The notes: generated by a model not told the origin, from the sequence alone. A DNA stretch of 64,000 bases from Veillonella criceti (GCF_900460315.1 NZ_UHIO01000001.1:1-64000); one strand, 5' to 3'. Counted from the stretch's first letter, positions 1-9,206 are shown. Made by a program: numbers and translations.

Positions 1-557
1 TTTCTACTTATGCAACTTGGTGGATTCGTCAGGCTATTACACGGGCTATTGCCGACCAAGCGCGCACAATTCGTATTCCAGTTCATATGGTAGAAACAAT
101 TAATAAATTGATTCGTATTTCACGTCAATTATTACAAGATAAAGGCCGTGAACCATTGCCAGAAGAAATTGCAGAAGGTATGGGCATCAGTGTAGAGCGT
201 GTTCGTGAAATTCAAAAAATTGCACAAGAACCAGTGTCTTTAGAAACACCTATTGGTGAAGAAGAAGACTCTCATTTGGACGATTTTATTGAAGACCAAG
301 ATGCTATTGCGCCAGATGATGCTGCTAGTTATATCTTGTTAAAAGAGCAAATTGAAGATGTATTCTCTTGCTTGACGGAACGAGAACAGCAAGTTTTAGT
401 GTTGCGCTTTGGTTTAAAAGATGGCAAACCACGGACATTAGAAGAGGTGGGTCAGCATTTTAATGTTACCCGTGAACGTATTCGTCAGATCGAAGGTAAG
501 GCATTGACTAAACTTCGTAATCGAGGTAAACGAGATAAAATTAAAGACTTCTTATAA
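1..557 (+). CDS. rpoD: RNA polymerase primary sigma factor RpoD, C-terminal part (5' end outside window)
   Basis: The reading frame is open from base 3 and continues in from the left edge, so only the C-terminal ~185 residues are present. The first visible residues ([18 protein letters not shown]) are the sigma-70 region 2.3/2.4 signature that melts and reads the -10 element. Region 3 follows, then region 4 with the helix-turn-helix that reads the -35 element ([20 protein letters not shown] near the end). It is the housekeeping sigma factor that directs core polymerase to most promoters. The gene is intact here. The neighbours (tRNA, trmK, nif3) fit the usual rpoD context in Firmicutes. Confidence 0.96.
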   Translation, partial: STYATWWIRQAITRAIADQARTIRIPVHMVETINKLIRISRQLLQDKGREPLPEEIAEGMGISVERVREIQKIAQEPVSLETPIGEEEDSHLDDFIEDQDAIAPDDAASYILLKEQIEDVFSCLTEREQQVLVLRFGLKDGKPRTLEEVGQHFNVTRERIRQIEGKALTKLRNRGKRDKIKDFL

Positions 558-623
558 TTTCATTGACGGCAATAAGTTATTTTGTGTATAATAATTTGGT
601 GGAGTACTACGGTATTTCCCTAT

Positions 624-698
624 GGGCCTATAGCTCAGGGGTAGAGCAACCGGCTCATAACCGGTCGGTCCCTGGTTCGAACCCAGGTGGGCCCACCA
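624..698 (+). tRNA. tRNA with CAT anticodon (elongator Met, or Ile2 after lysidine modification)
   Basis: The cloverleaf can be drawn by eye. The acceptor stem GGGCCTA (624-630) pairs with TGGGCCC (688-694). The discriminator is A and the CCA end is encoded (696-698). The anticodon stem ACCGG/CCGGT encloses the loop CTCATAA, and the T loop is TTCGAAC. The first pair is G-C and the anticodon stem lacks three consecutive G-C pairs, so it is not the initiator tRNA. CAT can be read as elongator Met, or as Ile2 if TilS modifies C34; sequence alone does not settle this. Confidence 0.95.
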
Positions 699-712
699 AC
701 TTTTGTAAAAAT

Positions 713-752
713 AAACCGCTTATACAACGTGATAGTTGTATAAGCGGTTTTT
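713..752 (+). terminator. Rho-independent terminator after the tRNA
   Basis: A perfect 16-bp stem (713-728 with 735-750) encloses a 6-base loop and ends in a T run. It closes the tRNA transcript, possibly also rpoD read-through. Confidence 0.9.
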
Positions 753-851
753 AGTTATGGTAAAATAAATATGTGATAAAAAGGTCCAATATGTTCAGTA
801 AATATTTTAACGTATTTATTGTTCTTAAGGATATACTAATATTTAAGAGTA

Positions 852-900
852 GTTTTATGTTACATAGTGTCATGCTATGTAGTGTTATGTTACATAGTGT
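852..900 (+). repeat. Short direct repeat upstream of trmK
   Basis: TTATGTTACATAGTGT occurs at 855-870 and again at 885-900, separated by the related, partly inverted segment CATGCTATGTAGTG. It lies just before the trmK ribosome binding site. It may be an operator or a slippage product; no function can be assigned. Confidence 0.5.
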
Positions 901-917
901 TATATAAAGGAGTCATT

Positions 918-1640
918 GTGACAATAAAAAAGCTAACGAACCGTTTAGAAGCGGTATTTACACTAATACCTAAAGCAATAGCTATTGCCGATATTGGTAC
1001 AGATCATGTTATTTAGCGGTTGAATTAATACAACGTGGTCGTGCTGATCGAGTGGTAGCGGGTGATGTGCACAAGGGGCCATTGGAGTCCGCTAAAGCAT
1101 ATGTAAAATCTAATGGACTGGAAGATCGAATTGATTGTCGTTTGGGCGACGGTTTGCAGGTTACTGAGTCTGGTGAATTGCAAGGAGCCGTACTTTGTGG
1201 CATGGGGTTTTCTCATGCGGGATATTATTGAAGCAGGCCCTGAACTATTAGATTTTTATGTATTACAGCCTCAAAATGGGCAAGCTGAATTGCGACAATT
1301 TTTAGTGAAAAAAGAGTATAAAATTGTAAAAGAAATTTTGGTAGAAGATATGGGCAAACTATATCAAGCACTATTAGCTGTTAAAATCGAACGATTACCT
1401 GAATATGTAAGTGACATAACCTTAAGTATGCAAGATGTATATGAAAAGTTACCATTAGATTCCTTACTTTGGTCAGTGGGCGCTTTATTAGCACAGGAAC
1501 GCCCGCCATTATGGAGTAAGTATATAGAGCGACTTATTTATTTACGTCAGATTGCTTTAGATAATATGTCGAAAGAATTAGCAAATACAGAAAAGTATAA
1601 ACTGTTGGAAAAAGAGATTGCAGAATTGGAGGTATTATGA
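918..1640 (+). pseudogene. trmK: tRNA (adenine(22)-N1)-methyltransferase TrmK, two frameshifts
   Basis: The gene starts at a GTG with an AAAGGAG site. It opens with a Rossmann SAM-binding motif (ADIGTDH) after about 28 residues. The frame then breaks in what should be GGT (Gly of DHGYL), where one G is missing near 1007. It resumes as a typical TrmK sequence, then breaks again near 1205, where two G are missing from a G run in GMGGF, and returns to the first frame as FLMRDIIEAGPELLDFYVLQPQ. The family methylates N1 of A22 in tRNA. Both lesions are short indels, at least one in a G run, and the codons between them are well kept, so this may be an assembly error. It overlaps the next gene by ATGA. 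Confidence 0.85.
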
Positions 1641-2877
1641 TGAATGAGATATTTGATGAAACGAATGAGCAAATTGTCATAGCAAAAGAACAAACAGATA
1701 ATAAAAAACAAACAGTTGTAGCAAAAGAATCGTTAACTACAGTAAAAGAAGGGGGCGCCACAGTTAGCGTAAAGCAAATCGGTCACATTGTAGAGGCTTT
1801 GGCCACCTACGCATTTAGCAGAATCTTGGGATAATGTAGGTCTTATGGTGGGACAACAACAGACCGAAGTGACAGGAATTTTAACAGCCCTTGATGTAAC
1901 GGATGAAAGTTGTGGAGGAAGCTATCGCTAAAGGCTGTAATTTAATTGTCCAGTCATCATCCGCTAATTTTAAAGGTCTAAAACAAGTAACGGATGATAC
2001 CGCATTAGGGCGTTTAGTTATAAATTAATTAGTCATAAGATAGCTGTTTATAGTGCGCATACGAACTTAGATATTGCTTCTGGTGGACTAAATGATTTAG
2101 CAGCGGCTCAAATTGGGCTAGGGCAAGTAACAGGCCTTGAAAAAAGTCCATGAAGAAGGGCTGTATAAAATTGTTGTTTTGTACCCACTACGCACACGGA
2201 CGCTGTATTAAACGCTATGGGCGATGCAGGGGCTGGACATATTGGTAATTATAGTCACTGTACATTTCACAGTGAAGGAACTGGCACATTTTTTACCTTT
2301 AGAAGGAACACATCCATATATTGGGGCTGTTGGTGAAATTACAAAAGTAGCCGAAAATCGGTTGGAAACGATTGTTCCTAAAGCTCAATTAGCTACTGTC
2401 CTTGACGCAATGAAAGAAGCTCATCCATATGAGGAAGTGGCCTATGAAGTATATCGATTAGCTGAGCCAGCACAGGTGGCAACAATTGGGGCGCCTTGGT
2501 GTATTAGCTGATACTTTAAGCTGGGAAGCCTTTGTAGAATTAATAAAAGCTGCTTTTCCGCAAGGTCGTGCACGTTTTGGTGGCGCTAAAGTGGCGGCGA
2601 TTACTAACGTTGCTCTTTGTACTGGCTCTGGTGCTGAATTTATAAAAGCTGCGGCTAAGGCTGGTGCACAGGCTTATGTGACAGGTGATGTGAAATATCA
2701 TGATATGCAATAGCTAAGGAATTGGGCATTTTGGTGGCTGATGTAGGGCATTTTGGTACGGAAGTAGGGGCGTCCTCTTTACTGGCTGCCCATATTGAAA
2801 TGAAATTACGAGAACAGAGTATAACAACGATTCCTGTTCATATCAGTGAAACACAAAAAGACTTTTTCTTTGCATAA
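1637..2877 (+). pseudogene. Nif3-like dinuclear metal center protein (YqfO family), many frameshifts
   Basis: Pieced together across frames, the protein matches the Nif3/YqfO family. The N-terminal part reads SVKQIGHIVEALA, then ESWDNVGLMVG, LIVSHHPL..FKGL and YSAHTNLD (metal-binding His residues). A central PII-like insert reads HPYEEVAYEVY, and the C-terminal part reads AYVTGDVKYHDM and DVGHFGTE. At least eight single-base indels interrupt it, near 1807, 1911, 1950, 1975, 2023, 2144, 2180, 2293, 2490 and 2711. Many fall in short runs of one base. Family members bind two metals; their cellular role is poorly defined. The unbroken family motifs between lesions argue for sequence error rather than an old pseudogene. 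It overlaps trmK by 4 bases. Confidence 0.85.
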
Positions 2878-2961
2878 TCGACATCCTTAGATGTGCTATC
2901 TGTTCATATTAATTTTGAGAAAAAGATAATGACCTAATATCTTGTATCTGCTAGACTTTAA

Positions 2962-3312
2962 GTAGCAAGTATGAAAGGTGATTGCGAGCGTAAGTTCGAG
3001 GAAAGTCCGAGCTCCGCAGGGCAGGATGCCGGATAACGTCCGGCGTGGGTAACCATAGGGAATAGTGCCACAGAAAAGTAAACCCGCCGCTTTAGCGGTA
3101 AGGGTGGAACGGTGTCGGTAAGAGCGCACCAGCAATGCAGTAATGTATTGGCTCGGTAAACCCCATCCGGAGCAAGGCCGAATAGGAAAGGGATAAGGGT
3201 GGCCCGCCTACCTTTCGGGTTGTGCCGCTTGAGCCTATAGGCAACTATAGGCCTAGAAAGATAATCACCACTGCGCAAGCAGAACAGAACTCGGCTTATT
3301 GATTGCTTGCTT
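2962..3312 (+). ncRNA. rnpB: RNase P RNA, bacterial class A
   Basis: The universally conserved blocks are visible in order: GAGGAAAGTCCGAGCTCC (2997-3014), the CAGAAAAGTAAACCCGCC block (about 3070-3090), GGTAAACCCC (about 3156), and the 3' block AGATAATCACCA with ACAGAACTCGGCTTA (3259-3299). AGCAAG near 2964 can pair with CTTGCT near 3306 to form helix P1. This is the catalytic RNA that trims tRNA 5' leaders. The ends are estimated from P1 and may be off by several bases. Confidence 0.95.
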
Positions 3313-3340
3313 AAAACCGCTCCTTGGGGCGGTTTTATTT
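3313..3340 (+). terminator. Terminator of rnpB
   Basis: AAAACCGC (3313-3320) pairs with GCGGTTTT (3329-3336), with an 8-base loop and a T-rich tail. Confidence 0.85.
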
Positions 3341-3451
3341 TGTCTAGTCATTATCATTTAAAGAAAATGATTGATTTTTGACTAAACATTGTCGCCGTCA
3401 TCATACAATTAAAAGTATACAAAGAGGATATGGTATAAGGAGGAATTAGTA

Positions 3452-3777
3452 ATGGCAGTAACAAAAATTGAAAGTTTAGAAGCTTTGGAGACCCTGTTAA
3501 AAGACTCTTCAAAAGTTGTGGTAGCTGATTTTTGGGCTACCTGGTGCAAACCTTGCGAATTGATGAATCCTGAAATCGAAAAGTTAGCGGAAGATATGAA
3601 AGATGATCTTGATGTGGTAACCATTGATGTAGAAGCACTCAAAGACGTAGCTTGAAATACAATATCCAGGGTATTCCGACATTGATTTGCTTTAAAAATG
3701 GTAAAGAAAAAGATCGCATTGCTGGGTATAAACCAGCTCCTATTGTAGAAGGGTTGATTCGCTCCATTATAAAATAA
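3452..3777 (+). pseudogene. Thioredoxin-family protein with one frameshift
   Basis: The gene starts at an ATG behind AAGGAGG. The thioredoxin fold is clear: VVVADFWATWC, the redox motif WCKPC at residues 31-35, then a second half containing the cis-proline segment GIPTLICFKNGKEKDRIAGY. The frame is lost near 3653, where TGG-AAA (WKY) reads TGAAAT after loss of one G and creates an early TGA. Restoring one base gives a protein of about 108 residues ending at 3777, the normal length. Lys replaces the usual Gly in the redox motif, which would be expected to alter the redox potential or partner choice. As with the two genes upstream, sequencing error is a serious possibility. Confidence 0.85.
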
Positions 3778-3944
3778 AGCGATAAAGTATATAGTTAACT
3801 TTCAAGAGTATAGCAAGTTTTTATGATATATTCTATAGAAATTAAAACCGTAACGTGTTATACTATCAATACTATTTAATAAAAGATTTATTTAATGTTT
3901 AACAAACGGACAGTAAAGTTATTGCAAGCAAGGGGGGTCCACCT

Positions 3945-5096
3945 GTGAAAGAAAAGACAAATAGTCTGTGGAAATTGTTCCAGGAACGTAAACTCAGTCG
4001 CCGCACATTTATGAAGACCTGTGTGGCTTTGACCGCCATTTTAGGCCTACCACCAACAGTATTGAATAAAGTTGTTGAGGCAGCCGATACGAAAGAGTTG
4101 CCAACAGTTATTTGGTTACATGGTCATGAGTGTACAGGTTGTGACGAATCGTTTATTCGTTCTACATCGCCATTTGCATCAGATGTGGTATTGAATATGA
4201 TTGCTTTAGAATATGATGACACATTGGCTGCAGCAGCGGGGGCTCCTTTTGAAGCACATTTACATAAACTATTGACTGAAAAGAAAGGTCAATATGTATT
4301 AGCTGTTGAAGGTGGCGTACCTCTTGATGACAATGGTACCTATTGTATGGTAGGTGGTCGTCCTTTTGTTGATGTGTTAAAAGAATGCGCTGAAGGGGCT
4401 GCATTTATCATTGAATATGGTTCCTGTGCGGCTTGGGGCGGTGTACAGGCTGCGAAACCAAACCCTACGAATACTGTGTCAGTTTCGAGTGTCATTTCAG
4501 GTAAGAAAATTATTAAAGTACCTGGGTGTCCACCAATCCCAGAAGTTATGACGGGTGTGATTATGCATTATGCATTATTTGGTGAAATTCCACCACTTGA
4601 TGTGGAAGGACGTCCAAAACAATTCTATGGTAATCGCATTCACGATACTTGTTATCGCCGACCATTTTTTGATTCGGGGCTCTTTGTTGAAAAGTTTGAC
4701 GATGAAGGGGCTAAAGCTGGTTGGTGTTTATACAAGATGGGTTGCCGCGGTCCAGTTACTTACAATTCATGTGGTAACTTGCGCTGGTGGAACGGTTTAT
4801 CCTATCCAATTCAATCTGGTTCTGGTTGTATTGGTTGTAGTGAAAAAGGCTTTTGGGATAATGACAACTTCCATCAACGATTACCTCAAGTTCAAGTGGC
4901 TAATACCATTACGACGGCTGATACGATTGGTACCATTGCAGGTTTAACTGCGTTTGGTGCTGTAGTAGCCCATGGTGGTGTTACCTTGGCTAAACATAAA
5001 TATGATACGATTCAATTAGAAAAGAAATATCAAGAAGAGCTTGATGCGCAGAAGGCCGCTAAAGAACAGGCTAAGAATGAAGGAGGTAACCACTAA
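3945..5096 (+). CDS. hyaA: [NiFe] uptake hydrogenase, small (iron-sulfur) subunit
   Basis: 383 residues. A twin-arginine signal SRRTFMK at residues 18-24, followed by a hydrophobic stretch, exports the folded protein through Tat. HGHECTGCDESF (Cys63, Cys66), GSCAAWGG and PGCPP hold the proximal Fe-S cluster. The C-terminal Cys-rich block around GCRGPVTYNSCG and GSGCIGCSEKGFWD holds the medial and distal clusters. A hydrophobic segment near residues 325-350 (TTADTIGTIAGLTAFGAVVA) anchors it to the membrane. It passes electrons from H2 at the large subunit to the cytochrome. The GTG start follows a G-rich ribosome site, and the stop overlaps the next start. The group-1 (Hya/Hyb-like) assignment follows from the Tat signal and the cytochrome neighbour. 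Confidence 0.95.
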   Translation: MKEKTNSLWKLFQERKLSRRTFMKTCVALTAILGLPPTVLNKVVEAADTKELPTVIWLHGHECTGCDESFIRSTSPFASDVVLNMIALEYDDTLAAAAGAPFEAHLHKLLTEKKGQYVLAVEGGVPLDDNGTYCMVGGRPFVDVLKECAEGAAFIIEYGSCAAWGGVQAAKPNPTNTVSVSSVISGKKIIKVPGCPPIPEVMTGVIMHYALFGEIPPLDVEGRPKQFYGNRIHDTCYRRPFFDSGLFVEKFDDEGAKAGWCLYKMGCRGPVTYNSCGNLRWWNGLSYPIQSGSGCIGCSEKGFWDNDNFHQRLPQVQVANTITTADTIGTIAGLTAFGAVVAHGGVTLAKHKYDTIQLEKKYQEELDAQKAAKEQAKNEGGNH

Positions 5097-6997
5097 TGAA
5101 ACGTGTAGTTGTAGATCCGATCACTCGTATTGAAGGTCATTTACGAGTTGAAGTCAATGTTGATGAAGCAACGGGGAAAGTAGAAGACGCGTTATCCAGT
5201 GGTACGGCTTGGCGTGGTATTGAGTTAGTAGCAAAAGATCGTGATCCACGAGATGTGTGGGCGTTCGTACAACGTATTTGTGGTGTATGTACATCGACTC
5301 ATGCATTAGCTTCTTTACGCTCTGTGGAAGATGCATTAAAAATTGAAATTCCTAAGAATGCGAATTATATTCGAAATATTATGCATAGTTGTTTAGATGC
5401 TCATGACCATATTGTACATTTCTATCACTTGCATGCGCTTGACTGGGTGAGTCCTGTAGAAGCATTAAAAGCAGATCCTGCTAAGACCGCTGCTTTACAA
5501 GAAACCGTACTTAAAACATATAATTTAAGTGGCCTTGAACCAGCTGAAACACAGTCCACTACATCGGCGTATCCAAAAGAATTTCCTAAAGGCAATGCAA
5601 CGTACTATGCAGCTGTTCAAGGGAAAATTAAAAAGATTGTTGAAAGTGGTCAATTAGGTATTTTTGCTGCACAATGGTGGGACCATCCAGATTATCAATT
5701 ATTACCGCCAGAAGTTCATTTGATGGGCGTGGCTCATTACTTGAATATTTTGGATAAACAGCGTGATATTGTTACACCACATGTTGTGTTTGGTGGGAAA
5801 AATCCACATCCACATTATATTGTTGGTGGTATGCCTTGTTCCATCTCTATGGATGATATGAATGCGCCTGTCAATTCGGCTCGTTTAGCTGTTGTTGATG
5901 AATCGATTGCATTAGCGAAAGATTTGGTTAATTACTTCTATCTTCCAGACGTATTGGCGATTGGTCAGATTTATGCAAAAGCAGGTATGGTTGATGGTGG
6001 CGGCCTATCTAAGAAACGTGTGCTTGCTTACGGTGATTATCCAGATGAACCATACAGTGGTATTCAAAATGGTGATTATTTCAAAAAATGCTTAGTTCGT
6101 GCTAATGGCGTTGTTGAAGATTTTGGTCTTGGCGTAGATAAAGCAAAATTCATTCCACTTGAAGGGGAAGACCTTATGAATCCAGACTTCTTGTCAGAAG
6201 AAGTGGAACATTCTTGGTATGAGTATCCTGATGGTAAGAAGACAATTCATCCATCAGAAGGGGTTACGAAACCAAATTATACAGGCCCTAAAACAGGGAC
6301 TAAAGAACATTGGGAATTCCTTGATGAAACGAAGAAATATTCTTGGATTAAATCACCAACCTTTAAAGGGAATGCTTGTGAAGTAGGTCCTTTGGCTAAG
6401 TATATTATTGTATATACAAAAGTAAAACAAGGTATTATTAGTAATCCATCCTGGGCTGAACAGATGATTGTTAAGCAGATTGATACAGTATCTTCTGTTT
6501 TAGGTGTACCTGCTCATGTATGGATGTGTAGTACCGTAGGTCGTACGGCTTGTCGTTGTTTAGATGCACAAGTAGCTGTTAATATGAGTCAATATTTCTT
6601 TAATAAATTAGTGACGAATATTAAAGGCGGCGATACAGCTGTAGCGAATACAAAAAACTTTGACCCTAATACATGGCCAAAAGAAGCAAAAGGGGTTGGC
6701 TTAGTCGATGCGCCTCGTGGTGGTTTAGGTCACTGGTGTGATATTAAAGATGGTAAAACAAGCAATTACCAGTGTATTGTACCAACAACTTGGAATGCAT
6801 GTCCTAAGACAATTGCTAATGAACATGGGGCCTACGAATCCAATATGATGGATACGAAAGTTAAAATCGCCGACAAACCACTTGAAATTTTGAAAGGGAT
6901 TCATTCCTTTGACCCTTGCTTAGCTTGTGCAACGCACTTGTATAACAAGAAGGGTGAAAAAATCATCTCCGTTAATACAGATGCTATGTGCAAATAA
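5096..6997 (+). CDS. hyaB: [NiFe] uptake hydrogenase, large (nickel-binding) subunit
   Basis: 633 residues. The N-terminal nickel ligands are in RICGVCTSTHA (Cys62, Cys65) and the C-terminal ones in DPCLACATH (Cys608, Cys611). The family is cleaved after the His, here His614, which would release a 19-residue tail and close the active site; the protease gene lies two genes downstream. The protein oxidises H2 at the outer face of the cytoplasmic membrane and is co-exported with the small subunit. Its start overlaps the small-subunit stop (TAATG), implying coupled translation. All recognisable metal ligands are present, so the enzyme looks functional. Confidence 0.96.
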   Translation: MKRVVVDPITRIEGHLRVEVNVDEATGKVEDALSSGTAWRGIELVAKDRDPRDVWAFVQRICGVCTSTHALASLRSVEDALKIEIPKNANYIRNIMHSCLDAHDHIVHFYHLHALDWVSPVEALKADPAKTAALQETVLKTYNLSGLEPAETQSTTSAYPKEFPKGNATYYAAVQGKIKKIVESGQLGIFAAQWWDHPDYQLLPPEVHLMGVAHYLNILDKQRDIVTPHVVFGGKNPHPHYIVGGMPCSISMDDMNAPVNSARLAVVDESIALAKDLVNYFYLPDVLAIGQIYAKAGMVDGGGLSKKRVLAYGDYPDEPYSGIQNGDYFKKCLVRANGVVEDFGLGVDKAKFIPLEGEDLMNPDFLSEEVEHSWYEYPDGKKTIHPSEGVTKPNYTGPKTGTKEHWEFLDETKKYSWIKSPTFKGNACEVGPLAKYIIVYTKVKQGIISNPSWAEQMIVKQIDTVSSVLGVPAHVWMCSTVGRTACRCLDAQVAVNMSQYFFNKLVTNIKGGDTAVANTKNFDPNTWPKEAKGVGLVDAPRGGLGHWCDIKDGKTSNYQCIVPTTWNACPKTIANEHGAYESNMMDTKVKIADKPLEILKGIHSFDPCLACATHLYNKKGEKIISVNTDAMCK

Positions 6998-7011
6998 TAG
7001 GGGGGATTTAG

Positions 7012-7725
7012 ATGTTTGAACAACCGGACAAAAAGCCGTATCGCGTATTTAGTCTGTGGTTGCGTATATTCCATTGGACGATGGTACTGTGCGTAACTTT
7101 CCTATTCTGGACAGGTCTATATATTGGTGATCCAGGGTTTAGTATGTTTGTAGGTCGTGAACCGGCAGAAGCTATTAACAGCTGGTTTTCTATGGAAATG
7201 ATTCGCCGTGTTCATTTTGGTTTTGCGTTTATTTTGATTTTTGCGTTTGTGTTCCGTATTTACGGCGCCATTCGCTATCGTGGTGATCGTTTGTTACCAA
7301 AATTCCGTAGCCGTTTATATTGGGATGGTCTTAAACAAACGACGTTACATTATTTGATGTTGCCACGTCAGGAAGAACATCGAGTGCTACGTAACTCGTT
7401 AGCGCGTACAAGCTACTTGCTAGTGTATATTATGATGTTCCTTGAAATTTGTACTGGTCTTGCGATGTATTCGCAGATTAATCCAAATAGTTGGTTGGCC
7501 ATTGTGTTTAATCCAATTAATTTGATGTTTAACGAATATGATATTCATATGGTACATCACTATATTGCGTGGTTCTTCTTGCTCTTTACTGTAGCTCATG
7601 TATACTTGGCATTCCGTGAAGATGTTATGGAAGAATCTGGCGAAGTGTCTAGTATGGTATCTGGTATGAAATTCTATCCAGAAGACCCAGAAGATATTGA
7701 GGATTTATATGGTAAACGACAGTAA
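7012..7725 (+). CDS. hyaC: Ni/Fe-hydrogenase b-type cytochrome subunit
   Basis: 237 residues with four hydrophobic segments. Candidate heme-ligand His residues lie in LRIFHWTMVLC, RRVHFGFAFILIFAF and the last helix region IHMVHHYIAWFFLLFTVAHVYLAF. The family anchors the hydrogenase and transfers electrons from the small subunit to the quinone pool. It starts 14 bases after the large subunit behind AGGGGGG. Its 3' end overlaps the protease gene by 17 bases. Confidence 0.94.
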   Translation: MFEQPDKKPYRVFSLWLRIFHWTMVLCVTFLFWTGLYIGDPGFSMFVGREPAEAINSWFSMEMIRRVHFGFAFILIFAFVFRIYGAIRYRGDRLLPKFRSRLYWDGLKQTTLHYLMLPRQEEHRVLRNSLARTSYLLVYIMMFLEICTGLAMYSQINPNSWLAIVFNPINLMFNEYDIHMVHHYIAWFFLLFTVAHVYLAFREDVMEESGEVSSMVSGMKFYPEDPEDIEDLYGKRQ

Positions 7726-8215
7726 TATTACGCTCTTAGGCGTAGGTAATATATTACTCACTGATGAAGGTTTAGGTGTTCACGTAGTGCGTCAAATGGA
7801 AGAAGAATATTCTTTTTCCCCTGAAATTAATATCGTTGATGGTGGCACTATGGGCATGGAATTATTAAGCTATATGCGAGGTATGACTAAACTGTTGTTG
7901 GTAGATGCTGTAAATGGTGGTGAAACACCAGGCACGGTTTATGAATTTCCACACCAACAGACAGAAGATTATTTTACCGGTAATATTTCAGTTCATGAAG
8001 TAGGGATGCAGGATATTTTACGCATTCGTGCCTTACAAGAAAAACCTCTTGAAGATGCGACAGTAATCGGTGTAGAACCTGAAAGTCTAGACATTGGGTT
8101 AATGCCAACTGAAACAGTACAAGCCGCTTTGCCGGAGGTAAAACAACGTATTATTCGGCAATTAGAAACTTGGGGAATTGAGGTAACTGAGATAACAGAG
8201 GTAACAGAGCGATGA
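7709..8215 (+). CDS. hyaD: Hydrogenase maturation protease (HyaD/HybD family)
   Basis: The chosen ATG at 7709 has TGAGGA 6 bases upstream. A TTG at 7697 in the same frame is possible but less well placed. The product is 168 residues. It starts with the family signature ITLLGVGNILLTDEGLGVHVV, in which Glu and Asp bind nickel, followed by IVDGGTMGMELL, LLLVDAVNGGETPGT and a conserved His region ISVHEVGMQDIL. It cleaves the C-terminal peptide of the large subunit after nickel insertion. Its place inside the operon fits a dedicated protease for this hydrogenase. Confidence 0.93.
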   Translation: MVNDSNITLLGVGNILLTDEGLGVHVVRQMEEEYSFSPEINIVDGGTMGMELLSYMRGMTKLLLVDAVNGGETPGTVYEFPHQQTEDYFTGNISVHEVGMQDILRIRALQEKPLEDATVIGVEPESLDIGLMPTETVQAALPEVKQRIIRQLETWGIEVTEITEVTER

Positions 8216-8589
8216 TAGAGCATTATGGCAATGTACAGGCCATTTTAAAAGAACTTCAATTAGCGTTAAAGCGTCTGCGTGAAACGGGTGAAACTCACAC
8301 CATTTATATTGAAAAGACGGGTTTAACGATGGAGGAACAAGTGGAGGTCATGGAAACTTTAGGTCGTGGCTCCATTACGATTAATTTTACAGAGACCGAT
8401 CAACCTGTTGAATGGTATGAAACGCAATTTTCTGGTATATGGTTAGGCACATTCCGCAATGCGCGGGATGAAGCTATTGTATATACCGTAGAAGTTGGTC
8501 GTTATCCAAGTCTTTGTGGTGCGTTTGATGAAGATATTGAAACGGCTGAAGACGAATTACAAACTTGGATTGATGCGGCAGGGCTATAG
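8212..8589 (+). CDS. HupH/HyaF-like hydrogenase expression protein (short form)
   Basis: 125 residues, starting at the overlapping ATGA of the protease gene. The middle resembles the C-terminal domain of HupH/HyaF: an EVMETLGRGSITINF block, then ETQFSGIWLGTFRN, then VEVGRYPSLC. These proteins help assemble the small subunit or its Fe-S clusters. Classical HupH/HyaF proteins are about twice as long, so this is a single-domain version. Similarity is judged by eye; the operon position is strong support. Confidence 0.75.
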   Translation: MIEHYGNVQAILKELQLALKRLRETGETHTIYIEKTGLTMEEQVEVMETLGRGSITINFTETDQPVEWYETQFSGIWLGTFRNARDEAIVYTVEVGRYPSLCGAFDEDIETAEDELQTWIDAAGL

Positions 8590-8593
8590 CTTG

Positions 8594-8647
8594 AGGCTGT
8601 AACAGATTGTAGAATGATATTCTATGAGTTTGTTGCAGCCTTTTTTG
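8594..8647 (+). terminator. Terminator of the hydrogenase operon
   Basis: AGGCTGTAACA and TGTTGCAGCCT pair across an inner AT-rich hairpin (GTAGAAT/ATTCTA) and are followed by six T. Confidence 0.85.
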
Positions 8648-9206
8648 TATGTATAAGAGCTTATTTACTTAAAGTAATCATAATTTTATAAAAATAAGAG
8701 CATTAATATAAGTGTTGTATGAAGAAAAATAGGGAGTTAACCGATATACCATTGCTTTTATTCATGAAGTTATCACCTAAAATGGCTTTTTTACATGAAA
8801 AACTCATGTTTGAAATTGAGTTTTCTAATGGTTGAAAAACTGAAAACTATGATTTAGTTTTCGGTTTTGAGTGAAAATAAAAATCAAAAAGAGGTTGTAT
8901 GCCCTATAAATACAAAGTTTCTAAGATGTTTAGGATTACTAATAAATAATTACAGTTAATTTAGGGAATATATGGGTTAAATGAAGTTTTGGTACTTTCA
9001 TTTTGAGTTTAGTTTTCATTGGTAAGATGTGTCCATAGGTTAGTTCAGACAACGAAACAACTAAGACAAAAGAAGCAATAACAATACATTGCGAGGAAAC
9101 TTGGACACTCCAATTTAAATTATTATTCTTTAATTAGTCTGTTTCAGAATCTAAACAAATCTAATATTTTAGAAAATTGTTTTTATTCCGAAAGGGGCAA
9201 TTAATT
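8648..9206 (+). promoter_or_regulatory. Long AT-rich leader/promoter region of SLH porin 1, with conserved GAGGAAAC block
   Basis: About 560 bases without a gene. Several short inverted repeats occur around 8800-8875 (AAAACTCA with TTGAGTTTT). At 9093-9111 the block GAGGAAACTTGGACACTCC matches, with one change, a block upstream of porin 2 (10763-10781). In this copy the possible leader peptide starts with TTG and has only five codons (9101-9118). The porin ribosome site is GAAAGGGG before the ATG at 9207. I could not place a convincing -35/-10 pair. Confidence 0.6.

Noticed and set aside
624-698. Initiator tRNA-fMet
   Set aside because: The 1-72 position is a G-C pair and the anticodon stem lacks three consecutive G-C pairs.
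563-754. Open frame across the tRNA and its terminator
   Set aside because: It overlaps the tRNA and the terminator stem and has no ribosome site or family likeness.
1113-1230. Separate gene start at 1113 inside trmK
   Set aside because: The true trmK peptide in this stretch is in another frame; the residues before FLMRDII are out-of-frame translation.
918-2877. Frameshifts in trmK and the Nif3-family gene as programmed or phase-variable switches
   Set aside because: There are too many lesions, spread over several kinds of short runs, without long homopolymers or slippery-site structures.
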